DNA from: an uncultured Streptococcus sp.
GTDB lineage: Bacteria > Bacillota > Bacilli > Lactobacillales > Streptococcaceae
Direction: 5' to 3'
NCBI GenBank assembly: GCA_916048115.1
Contig: CAJZGQ010000020.1
Location: 1-12,465 of the forward strand
DNA: 12,465 bases
Made by a program: the position numbers and the translations under genes. The notes beneath the pieces are model-generated. The model was not told where the DNA came from. It was given only the letters and a program-made list of their open reading frames with translations, and made no database searches. Below are positions 6,277 to 12,465 of the stretch, in pieces. Position 1 is the stretch's first letter. Each line of letters starts with the position of its first letter.

Positions 6277-7140
6277 ATGAAATTGAAAAAAATTCTTGGT
6301 TTAACAGCTCTTGCAGCTATTGCAACATTTGCTCTTGCAGCATGTGGTTCTTCAAAATCATCTAGCAAAGATGGTGAAACAACTGTAAAAGTGGGTGTTA
6401 TGACTTTGAGCGACACTGAAAAAGCTCGTTGGGATCAAGTTCAAAAGAACTTGGATGACGCTAAAACAGGAATCAAATTGGAATTCACTCAATTTACAGA
6501 CTACTCACAACCAAACGTAGCTGTAAAAGATGGTAGCGTGGATATCAATGCTTTCCAACACTACAACTTCCTTGATAACTGGAACTCTAAAAACGACAAT
6601 GCCCTTGTTGCAGTAGCAGATACGTACATCGCTCCAATCCGTCTTTACTCTGGTACAGAAAACGGTAAAAACAAATACACTTCAATTAAAGAAATTCCTA
6701 AAGGTGGAACAATCGCTGTACCAAATGACCCAACAAATGAAAGCCGTGCCTTGTATGTCTTGCAATCAGCTGGTTTGATTAAATTGGATACCAAAGATGG
6801 TCAATTGGCAAACGTGTCAAACATCAAAGAAAATTCAAAAGATTTGAAGATTTCTGAACTGGATGCTTCACAAACACCATCTGCTCTTCCATCAGTGGAT
6901 GCTGCAGTCATCAACAATACCTTCGTTCGTGAAGCAGGCGTTGATTTCAAAAAAGCTATCTATGTTGAAAAGAAAGACAACAACTCAAAACAATGGTACA
7001 ACGTGATCGCTGCTAAGAAAGATTGGGAAAAATCTGATAAAGCAAAAGCAATCAAAGAAATCATCAAAGCCTATCACAAAGACAATGTGAAGAAAGTGAT
7101 CGAAGAATCTTCAGAAGGAATGGACCAACCAGTCTTCTAA
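6277..7140 (+). CDS. metQ: Methionine-binding lipoprotein MetQ (NlpA family)
   Basis: A 287-residue lipoprotein that binds methionine outside the membrane and delivers it to MetN-MetI. The signal peptide ends with the lipobox LAAC, Cys23 being lipidated, then a Ser/Lys linker. From about residue 36 the NlpA/MetQ fold is plain: VKVGVMTLSDTEKARWDQV, LEFTQFTDYSQPNVAVKDG, then DINAFQHYNFLDNWN, followed by PIRLYSG, TIAVPNDPTNESRAL and the later DAAVINNTFVREAG. These are the characteristic NlpA ligand-site segments, including the Asn-rich AVINN motif. The ATG follows AAAGGAG by eight bases, and only 24 bases separate it from the gene before, so the two lipoproteins are co-transcribed. The metN and metI genes lie downstream in the same unit. 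A hairpin after the gene may raise its expression relative to the membrane components. Confidence 0.95.
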   Translation: MKLKKILGLTALAAIATFALAACGSSKSSSKDGETTVKVGVMTLSDTEKARWDQVQKNLDDAKTGIKLEFTQFTDYSQPNVAVKDGSVDINAFQHYNFLDNWNSKNDNALVAVADTYIAPIRLYSGTENGKNKYTSIKEIPKGGTIAVPNDPTNESRALYVLQSAGLIKLDTKDGQLANVSNIKENSKDLKISELDASQTPSALPSVDAAVINNTFVREAGVDFKKAIYVEKKDNNSKQWYNVIAAKKDWEKSDKAKAIKEIIKAYHKDNVKKVIEESSEGMDQPVF

Positions 7141-7161
7141 GATTCGATCTCAAGTGTATGA

Positions 7162-7191
7162 AGGAGGTGGAGAAGCAATTCTCTACCTCTT
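7162..7191 (+). other. Intercistronic mRNA hairpin with GCAA tetraloop
   Basis: A 13-pair stem (7162-7174 with 7179-7191, two G-U pairs) closes a GCAA loop, a stable GNRA tetraloop. It lies between metQ and the M20 dipeptidase-like gene and is followed by TATCG, not a T tract, so it is not a standard terminator. It could stabilise the 3' end of the upstream lipoprotein mRNA or cause partial attenuation. A strong ribosome-site-like AAGGAGGTG is buried in the left arm. Confidence 0.7.
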
Positions 7192-7212
7192 ATCGTGTAT
7201 TAGGAGGAATGC

Positions 7213-8586
7213 ATGCCTTTTGCAACAGAAGCGGAACAAATCCGTAAATTTGAAAATGATGAGGTCGCACAACATTATTTTGAAGTGTTGCGAACCTTGA
7301 TTTCAAAAAAATCCATCTTTGCCCAACAAGTTGGTCTCAAGGAAGTAGCCAACTATTTGGGAGAAATTTTTACAGCTGCAGGAGCCAAAGTCGAAGTGGA
7401 TGATAGCTATACAGCACCTTTTGTGATTGCCAAATTTTTCTCGCCAAATCCTGAAGCCAAAACCATCATTTTTTATAACCACTATGATACGGTACCAGCT
7501 GATGGAGATCAACCTTGGACGGGAGATCCCTTCACCTTATCTGTTCATTATGGAACCATGTACGGTCGAGGGGTTGATGATGACAAGGGGCATATCACAG
7601 CTCGTCTCACAGCTCTTCGAAAATACATTCGTGAAAGTGGCGATTTGCCAGTCAATATCACCTTTATCATCGAAGGGGCAGAGGAGTCTGCATCGACTGA
7701 CTTGGATAAATACTTGGCCAAACACAAGAAACACTTGCGTGGGGCAGACCTCCTAGTCTGGGAACAAGGCACACGAAATAATCAGGGTCAGTTGGAAATT
7801 TCCGGTGGTAGCAAAGGGATCGTCACCTTTGATATGGTGGTGAAGAGTGCAGAAGTGGATATTCATTCCAGCTATGGCGGTGTGGTAGACTCTGCTTCTT
7901 GGTATTTGTTAAATGCTATCGCCAGTCTTCGTGACAAAGAAGGCCGAATCTTGGTGGATGGGATTTATGATCAGATCCAAGAACCCAATGAACGCGAGCT
8001 AGCTTTGATCGAGCAATATGCCAACAAAGGACCAGAAGATGTAGCGGAAACCTATGGTCTAACCCTTCCAATCTTGAAGGAAGACCGAAAAGAATTCCTG
8101 CGCCGTTTCTATTTTGAACCAGCCCTGAATATTGAAGGTTTTGGCTCTGGTTACCAAGGACAAGGTGTTAAAACGATTCTTCCGGCAGAGGCACGTGCCA
8201 AGATGGAGGTGCGCTTGGTTCCAGGTCTGGATCCTAAAGATGTCTTAGAAAAGATTGATAAGCAATTGAAGAAAAATGGCTATGATCAGGTCGAATTGGT
8301 CTACACTCTCGGTGAAATGAGTTACCGAAGTGATATGAGTGCCCCATCGATTTTAAATGTCATTCAGCTGGCCAAAGATTTCTATCCAGAAGGAGTCTCT
8401 GTTCTTCCAACAACAGCGGGGACCGGACCCATGCATACGGTATTTGAGGCTTTGCAGGTACCGATGGCAGCCTTTGGAATCGGCAATGCCAATAGCCGTG
8501 ATCATGGGGGCGACGAAAATGTGAAAATCGCCGATTATTACACCCATATTGAATTGATAAAGGAGTTAATAGCAAGTTATGAGTAA
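7213..8586 (+). CDS. M20-family dipeptidase-like metallopeptidase
   Basis: A 457-residue cytoplasmic metallopeptidase of the M20 carnosine-dipeptidase-like (CNDP/DapE/ArgE) branch, distinct from the M20D enzyme upstream. Metal and catalytic residues are visible: His90 and Asp92 in NHYDTVP, Asp123 in [10 protein letters not shown], Glu157-Glu158 in EGAEES, Glu184 in VWEQGTR, and His431 in RDHGGDEN. The lid domain lies between about 200 and 330. The ATG at 7213 follows AGGAGG by five bases; the ATG at 7209 is out of frame and too close. A comparable M20 gene lies between metQ and metN in pneumococcus (SP_0150) and in the S. mutans atm locus, as I recall. The stop overlaps the start of metN by eight bases, indicating translational coupling. 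It probably cleaves imported methionine-containing dipeptides or N-acyl-methionine; that is inferred from context only. Confidence 0.88.
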   Translation: MPFATEAEQIRKFENDEVAQHYFEVLRTLISKKSIFAQQVGLKEVANYLGEIFTAAGAKVEVDDSYTAPFVIAKFFSPNPEAKTIIFYNHYDTVPADGDQPWTGDPFTLSVHYGTMYGRGVDDDKGHITARLTALRKYIRESGDLPVNITFIIEGAEESASTDLDKYLAKHKKHLRGADLLVWEQGTRNNQGQLEISGGSKGIVTFDMVVKSAEVDIHSSYGGVVDSASWYLLNAIASLRDKEGRILVDGIYDQIQEPNERELALIEQYANKGPEDVAETYGLTLPILKEDRKEFLRRFYFEPALNIEGFGSGYQGQGVKTILPAEARAKMEVRLVPGLDPKDVLEKIDKQLKKNGYDQVELVYTLGEMSYRSDMSAPSILNVIQLAKDFYPEGVSVLPTTAGTGPMHTVFEALQVPMAAFGIGNANSRDHGGDENVKIADYYTHIELIKELIASYE

Positions 8587-9646
8587 AGCAATGATTCAGC
8601 TGGACCACATTGATGTGACCTTCCAGCAAAAGAAACGTCAGATCCAAGCCGTCAAAGATGTGACCATTCATATTAATGAAGGCGATATCTATGGGATTGT
8701 AGGGTATTCCGGAGCGGGGAAATCGACCTTGGTTCGGGTGATCAATCTCTTGCAAGTGCCTAGCGCCGGAACCATCACTGTGGATGGAGATGTGATTTAT
8801 CAAGATCAGGTGACCCTAAAACCGGCTGCCCTTCGGGAGAAACGTCGGGATATCGGGATGATTTTCCAACACTTCAACTTGATGGCTCAAATGACTGTTG
8901 CAGAAAATGTGGCTTTCGCCCTCAAGCATTCTAAATTAAACAAAGAACAAAAGAATGAGAAAGTGGCGAAATTGTTGGAACTAGTCGGTCTAGCTGACCG
9001 TGCAGAAAATTACCCAGCCCAATTGTCTGGTGGTCAAAAGCAACGGGTTGCGATTGCGCGTGCCCTTGCCAACGATCCCAAGATTTTGATCTCAGATGAG
9101 TCAACTTCAGCCTTGGATCCAAAGACGACCAAACAAATTCTAGCTTTATTGCAAGAATTGAATAAAAAACTAGGCTTAACCATTGTCTTGATCACCCATG
9201 AGATGCAAATTGTCAAAGATATAGCGAACCGAGTAGCTGTCATGCAAAATGGCGAATTGATCGAAGAAGGTTCTGTTTTAGATATCTTCTCCAATCCGAA
9301 AAATGGCTTGACCCAAGACTTTATCACTGTTGCCACAGGAATCGATGAAGCCATGGTGAAAATCAACCAACAAGCTATTGTTAAGAACTTGCCAGATGAT
9401 TCGATTTTAGCGCATCTCAAGTATGCAGGTTCTGTAACAGATACAGCGATCATCAATGATATTTACAAGCAGTACCAAGTATCTGCCAACATTTTATTTG
9501 GGAATATCGAGATCCTTGATAACACGCCTGTTGGAGAGTTGGTGGTCATCTTATCAGGTGAAACTCAAAATCTGGAAACGGCCAAAGCTGAGTTAGAAAA
9601 TGCAGGAGTTTCCGTGACTATTGTGAAAGATGGGAGAAAAGCATGA
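8579..9646 (+). CDS. metN: Methionine ABC transporter ATP-binding protein MetN
   Basis: A 355-residue ATPase that powers methionine import from the inner face of the membrane. The nucleotide-binding domain spans about 6-250, with Walker [10 protein letters not shown] (42-50), Q-loop in IFQHFNLM, signature LSGGQKQR (from 149), Walker B ILISDES (Asp173, Glu174) and the H-loop His207 in ITHEM. The Walker B tail reads DEST rather than the commoner DEAT; this is unlikely to matter. A C-terminal domain of about 90 residues (roughly 265-350) with the pattern of the NIL regulatory domain suggests inhibition by intracellular methionine, as in E. coli MetN. The start overlaps the upstream gene by eight bases, and the stop overlaps metI by four (ATGA), so expression is tightly coupled. 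Product identity is secure; the ligand range could include other sulfur amino acids. Confidence 0.95.
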   Translation: MSKAMIQLDHIDVTFQQKKRQIQAVKDVTIHINEGDIYGIVGYSGAGKSTLVRVINLLQVPSAGTITVDGDVIYQDQVTLKPAALREKRRDIGMIFQHFNLMAQMTVAENVAFALKHSKLNKEQKNEKVAKLLELVGLADRAENYPAQLSGGQKQRVAIARALANDPKILISDESTSALDPKTTKQILALLQELNKKLGLTIVLITHEMQIVKDIANRVAVMQNGELIEEGSVLDIFSNPKNGLTQDFITVATGIDEAMVKINQQAIVKNLPDDSILAHLKYAGSVTDTAIINDIYKQYQVSANILFGNIEILDNTPVGELVVILSGETQNLETAKAELENAGVSVTIVKDGRKA

Positions 9647-10335
9647 TCCAGTTAATTCAAACGTATTTACCAAATGTTTATAAATTAGGGTGGTCTGGCC
9701 AATATGGATGGGGAACCGCTATTTACTTGACTCTTTATATGACCGTTATTTCCTTTCTCATCGGAGGATTTTTAGGATTGGTAACAGGACTTTTATTAGT
9801 CTTGACTCGTCCAGGTGGCGTCATCGAAAATAGAATCGTTTTCCAAATTTTAGACAAGATTACTTCTTTGTTCCGCGCCATTCCCTTCATTATCTTGTTG
9901 GCCTTTATTAATCCATTGACCTACTTGCTCTTGAAAAATACCATCGGACCTACAGCAGCCCTTGTTCCATTGTCCCTAGCTGTCTTTCCATTCTTTGCCC
10001 GCCAAGTTCAAGTTGTCTTGTCCGAATTGGATGGAGGCGTGATTGAAGCGGCCCAAGCCAGTGGGGCAACCTTCTGGGATATTGTCGGTGTCTACCTTCG
10101 TGAAGGGCTTCCAGATTTGATCCGCGTAACAACCGTGACCATCATTTCCTTGATCGGGGAAACCGCCATGGCTGGTGCCGTTGGGGCAGGAGGACTAGGA
10201 ACCTTAGCCATCAACTACGGGAAAAACATGTTTAACAATGATGTCATCTTTGTAGCGACCTTGTTGATTCTCATTCTGATCGTTCTGGTCCAATTTATGG
10301 GCGATTTCCTATCCAAGAAAATTAGCCACCGGTAA
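9643..10335 (+). CDS. metI: Methionine ABC transporter permease MetI
   Basis: A 230-residue integral membrane permease with about five membrane segments that forms the channel for MetN. The BPD-transp-1 EAA loop is visible as [25 protein letters not shown], beginning at Glu135, the coupling-helix region that docks on the ATPase. The [17 protein letters not shown] stretch (about 75-91) and [16 protein letters not shown] (about 178-193) are also characteristic of MetI. The gene starts within the metN stop (ATGA). Only 15 bases separate it from the next gene, so the transcript very likely continues. The length is normal for the family. Confidence 0.95.
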   Translation: MIQLIQTYLPNVYKLGWSGQYGWGTAIYLTLYMTVISFLIGGFLGLVTGLLLVLTRPGGVIENRIVFQILDKITSLFRAIPFIILLAFINPLTYLLLKNTIGPTAALVPLSLAVFPFFARQVQVVLSELDGGVIEAAQASGATFWDIVGVYLREGLPDLIRVTTVTIISLIGETAMAGAVGAGGLGTLAINYGKNMFNNDVIFVATLLILILIVLVQFMGDFLSKKISHR

Positions 10336-10350
10336 TGATGGGATAGATAC

Positions 10351-10929
10351 ATGAAAATAATACAGAAACATCAGTTTAAGCAGGTTGCGGCCTTTGCAGG
10401 CTTGTATTTTCTTGCTATTGGCTTAGGCGTCCTGCTTGGAAGTCTGGTTGATCATCGAGGCAACATGTTTTATGCTCCAGCCTTCTCTGCTCTAGTTGGT
10501 GGAGCCATCTATCGACTCTATGTTGAAAAAATTCAACGAACAGGAGCCATTCTAGTCGTTGCTCTTGTAATTGGTGCTTTTTTCCTTTTCACTCGTCATG
10601 GGGCCGGAGCTTTTCTTCCTGCTCTTGTTGGAGGGCTTTTGGCAGAATTGGTCGCAGCCCGTGGCCACTACCAGTCGAAGTTGGGCAATGCGCTATCTTT
10701 CCTCCTCTTTTCCTTTTCGACGACAGGGCCCATTCTCATGATGTGGATCCAACCGTCTAGTTACCGTGCTTCTTTACTAGCACGTGGGAAGTCGATGGAT
10801 TATATTGAACGCGTTATGGTACCGTCGAATATGGGAACGGTGAGCTGGTTTTTACTGACCCTTCTTCTTGGAGCTCTACTAGGTTATCTTCTTGGACAAT
10901 TGGTCTATCAGAAGCTAGATAGAAAATGA
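10351..10929 (+). CDS. MptD/Trep_Strep-family putative ECF transporter S component
   Basis: A 192-residue membrane protein with about five or six hydrophobic segments (near 12-34, 40-53, 64-80, 85-100, 110-127 and 163-184). The loop GGLLAELVAARGHYQSKLGN (about 92-112) and the overall layout match the Trep_Strep family, annotated as MptD-family putative ECF S components. Such proteins bind a small substrate within the membrane and use an EcfT protein plus ATPases for uptake. No such partners are in the window, so it would depend on the housekeeping module. The substrate is unknown. The ribosome site is weak (GATGGGA), and the start lies only 15 bases after metI, so translation may depend on coupling. 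Its place between metI and the SAM hydrolase gene hints at a sulfur or adenosyl ligand, which is inference. Confidence 0.75.
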   Translation: MKIIQKHQFKQVAAFAGLYFLAIGLGVLLGSLVDHRGNMFYAPAFSALVGGAIYRLYVEKIQRTGAILVVALVIGAFFLFTRHGAGAFLPALVGGLLAELVAARGHYQSKLGNALSFLLFSFSTTGPILMMWIQPSSYRASLLARGKSMDYIERVMVPSNMGTVSWFLLTLLLGALLGYLLGQLVYQKLDRK

Positions 10930-10946
10930 TATGATGGAGAAGAAAT

Positions 10947-11795
10947 ATGCACAATAATTTACTAGTCCTTCAGTCAGACTTTGGTCTGGTGGATGGGGCT
11001 GTCTCTGCTATGATCGGGGTTGCCTTAGAGGAATCACCAACCCTCAAGATACACCACTTGACCCATGACATTACACCTTATAATATCTTTGAGGGAAGTT
11101 ACCGCCTCTTTCAGACGGTGGATTACTGGCCTGAGGGGACAACCTTTGTTTCGGTCGTCGATCCGGGTGTAGGCTCTAAACGAAAGAGCGTCGTAGCCAA
11201 AACGGCCAAGAATCAATATATTGTCACACCAGATAATGGGACCCTCTCTTTCATCAAGAAACATGTAGGGATTGTTGCCATTCGTGAGATTTCAGAGGTG
11301 AAGAACCGCCGGGCCAATACAGAGTTTTCTTATACCTTCCACGGGCGTGATGTCTATGCCTATACAGGAGCTAAGTTAGCCAGTGGCCATATCAGCTTTG
11401 AGGAAGTGGGTCCAGAACTCAGTGTTGAACACATTGTAGAAATTCCAGTGGTGGAGACCATCTTTGAAGAGAACTTAGTTAAAGGAGCAGTCGATATTCT
11501 CGATGTGCGCTTTGGTTCTCTGTGGACTTCGATTACTCGGGAAGAGTTTAATCATTTGGAACCCGAATTTGGGGAACGCTTTGAAGTGACCATCTATAAC
11601 AATGACATGCTGGTTTACCAAAACCAAGTGACCTATGGCAAGTCTTTCGCTGATGTGCGGATTGGACAGCCAATCCTTTATATCAATTCCCTCTACCGTG
11701 TTGGTCTTGCCATCAACCAGGGATCCTTTGCCAAGGCCTATAATGTAGGAGTTGGGGCTTCTTGGCATATCGAAATTAGAAAAATGGAAAATTAA
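10947..11795 (+). CDS. S-adenosyl-L-methionine hydroxide adenosyltransferase (SAM hydrolase, DUF62 family)
   Basis: A 282-residue cytoplasmic enzyme of the fluorinase/chlorinase-like superfamily that splits SAM with water into adenosine and L-methionine. The N-terminal domain opens with LLVLQSDFGLVDGAVSAMIG, whose Asp11 is typical of the SAM site. The Asp-Arg-His triad described for archaeal homologues appears as Asp72 and Arg79 in VVDPGVGSKRKSV and His132 in TFHGRDVYAY. PDNGTLS, another family motif, follows at about 94-100. The smaller C-terminal domain (about 175-280) is beta-rich. The long loop that marks true fluorinases is not evident and the triad favours hydrolysis, so halogenation is unlikely. 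The start has GGAG seven bases upstream; the gap to the previous gene is 17 bases and to the next 13. Placement downstream of metNI gives a metabolic link, since the product methionine is what MetNI imports. Confidence 0.9.
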   Translation: MHNNLLVLQSDFGLVDGAVSAMIGVALEESPTLKIHHLTHDITPYNIFEGSYRLFQTVDYWPEGTTFVSVVDPGVGSKRKSVVAKTAKNQYIVTPDNGTLSFIKKHVGIVAIREISEVKNRRANTEFSYTFHGRDVYAYTGAKLASGHISFEEVGPELSVEHIVEIPVVETIFEENLVKGAVDILDVRFGSLWTSITREEFNHLEPEFGERFEVTIYNNDMLVYQNQVTYGKSFADVRIGQPILYINSLYRVGLAINQGSFAKAYNVGVGASWHIEIRKMEN

Positions 11796-11808
11796 TAGGA
11801 GATAAAAT

Positions 11809-12360
11809 ATGAAACAAAAACAAGCTTTTTCAATTAAGGATGTTGTAGCCATTGGGGTTGGAGCAGCCCTCTTTGTGGTCATTGCGATGATTCCAATTCC
11901 GGCACCTGCACCGAATACGAGTATTCAGTTGCAATATGCCCTTCAGGCCCTCTTCAGTGTAGTTTTTGGACCAATTGTTGGTTTCTTAATGGGTTTAATT
12001 GGTCATGCCATTAAGGATGCTATGTCAGGTGGTCTATGGTGGACTTGGATCATTTCAAGTGGTTTGTTTGGACTCTTTGTTGGTTTCTTCCGTAAGCAAA
12101 TCGGTGAACTTAAAGGGGAAGTGACGAAGAAAGAATTGATCGTCTTTAACGTTGTGCAAGTCATTGCCAACTTGCTTATTTGGGGATTGATTGCTCCGAT
12201 TGGGGATGTGATGATCTACAAAGAAAGTGCCAACAAAGTCTTCCTTCAGGGTGTTGTAGCAGGTTCTGTCAATGCTTTAGTTGTAGCTATTGCAGGTTCT
12301 CTTCTCTTGATTGCCTATGCTCGTACCCAAACAAAAGACGGAAGTTTGTCTAAAGACTAA
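11809..12360 (+). CDS. UPF0397-family ECF transporter S component
   Basis: A 183-residue membrane protein with five or six segments that closely matches the UPF0397 family as I recall it from pneumococcus. Diagnostic stretches are [20 protein letters not shown] (12-31), [20 protein letters not shown] (about 36-55), [11 protein letters not shown] (about 63-73), [16 protein letters not shown] (about 75-90) and a tail close to [15 protein letters not shown]. Databases often label it an ECF-type riboflavin transporter substrate-binding protein, but the substrate is not firmly known. The small-residue pattern in helix 1 (Ala14, Gly18, Ala19) fits docking to EcfT. Family members are usually followed by their own ATPase (ykoD) and T protein (ykoC); here a terminator comes 16 bases after the stop, so the shared ECF module is probably used. 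AGGAG lies seven bases before the ATG. Co-transcription with the SAM hydrolase gene suggests an adenosyl or sulfur ligand, as inference. Confidence 0.88.
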   Translation: MKQKQAFSIKDVVAIGVGAALFVVIAMIPIPAPAPNTSIQLQYALQALFSVVFGPIVGFLMGLIGHAIKDAMSGGLWWTWIISSGLFGLFVGFFRKQIGELKGEVTKKELIVFNVVQVIANLLIWGLIAPIGDVMIYKESANKVFLQGVVAGSVNALVVAIAGSLLLIAYARTQTKDGSLSKD

Positions 12361-12376
12361 TTATAAATAAGAAGAG

Positions 12377-12402
12377 AAAGTCTGGGAAACCAGGCTTTTT
12401 TT
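12377..12402 (+). terminator. Rho-independent terminator closing the methionine operon
   Basis: AGTCTGG (12379-12385) pairs with CCAGGCT (12390-12396) around a GAAA tetraloop, with flanking A-T pairs and a run of seven T residues (12396-12402). No comparable terminator is visible between 5425 and this point. Confidence 0.93.
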
Positions 12403-12420
12403 GTTTATCGAAAATATTTT

Positions 12421-12433
12421 TTACAAAATGTAA
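12421..12433. promoter_or_regulatory. Short palindrome of unknown role before the next gene
   Basis: TTACA-AAA-TGTAA is a perfect five-base inverted repeat in the AT-rich segment after the operon terminator, about 8 bases before a possible -35 (TTGCAA, 12442-12447) whose -10 would lie beyond the window. It resembles but does not match the copper-repressor type TACAnnTGTA box because the spacer is three bases. In such AT-rich DNA it may be chance. Confidence 0.25.
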
Positions 12434-12465
12434 GATATATATTGCAAAATAGAAAATATAGTGTA

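Noticed and set aside
7158..7247. A 29-codon leader-peptide candidate overlapping the M20 gene start
   Set aside because: No ribosome site precedes its ATG, its sequence has no enrichment in Met or Cys codons, and it is explained by the hairpin region.
8360..8803. A 147-codon open frame on the minus strand
   Set aside because: It runs antisense across the end of the M20 gene and the start of metN, both of which have clear catalytic motifs. The translated minus-strand product shows no recognisable domain.
9034..9456. A 140-codon open frame on the minus strand inside metN
   Set aside because: It is antisense to the conserved ATPase motifs, has no ribosome site that I can see, and is explained by codon bias of the opposite strand.
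11475..11882. A 135-codon open frame on the minus strand
   Set aside because: It is antisense to the SAM hydrolase end and the S-component start and resembles no protein family.
1..12465. Mobile elements, CRISPR arrays, tRNA or rRNA genes
   Set aside because: No transposase-like frame, long terminal repeats, regularly spaced repeats or cloverleaf sequences were seen.

Overview
The window looks like a chromosomal segment of a Streptococcus, probably an oral (mitis/sanguinis/parasanguinis-like) species. The reasons are the moderately AT-rich DNA, AAGGAG ribosome sites, TGnTAtAaT extended -10 boxes, typical streptococcal terminators, a GatB tail matching streptococcal GatB as I remember it, and a methionine locus in an order I recall from pneumococcus and S. 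mutans. The species cannot be fixed by eye. All recognised genes are on the + strand, all appear intact, and there is no sign of mobile DNA, RNA genes or CRISPR.

Positions 1-4057 hold unrelated, individually terminated genes. These are the end of gatB, a small unknown membrane protein, a zinc-dependent 2,3-butanediol dehydrogenase behind a promoter overlapped by a CcpA (cre) site, an EamA/DMT-type transporter, and a two-domain lipoprotein of unknown function. No gene-free stretch exceeds 300 bases; the longest gaps (about 120-155 bases) contain the promoters, operators and terminators listed.

Positions 4058-12402 form a sulfur-amino-acid scavenging region. It opens with a Met-box-like palindrome and an M20D amidohydrolase gene. 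An inverted repeat matching the remembered CmbR motif overlaps that gene's stop codon. Then follow eight closely spaced genes with no convincing terminator between them: a family-3 amino-acid-binding lipoprotein, metQ, an M20 dipeptidase-like gene, metN, metI, a MptD/Trep_Strep-family putative ECF S component, an S-adenosylmethionine (SAM) hydroxide adenosyltransferase, and a UPF0397-family ECF S component. A strong terminator at 12377-12402 closes the unit.

Together, MetQ-MetN-MetI would import methionine, the two M20 enzymes could release amino acids from N-acyl or peptide forms, and the SAM hydrolase would split SAM into adenosine and methionine. The two S components have no ATPase or EcfT partner here and would need the shared ECF module encoded elsewhere. 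The most interesting hypothesis is that one of them imports an adenosyl or sulfur compound that feeds the SAM hydrolase. The gene order is seen directly; the substrate link is inference.
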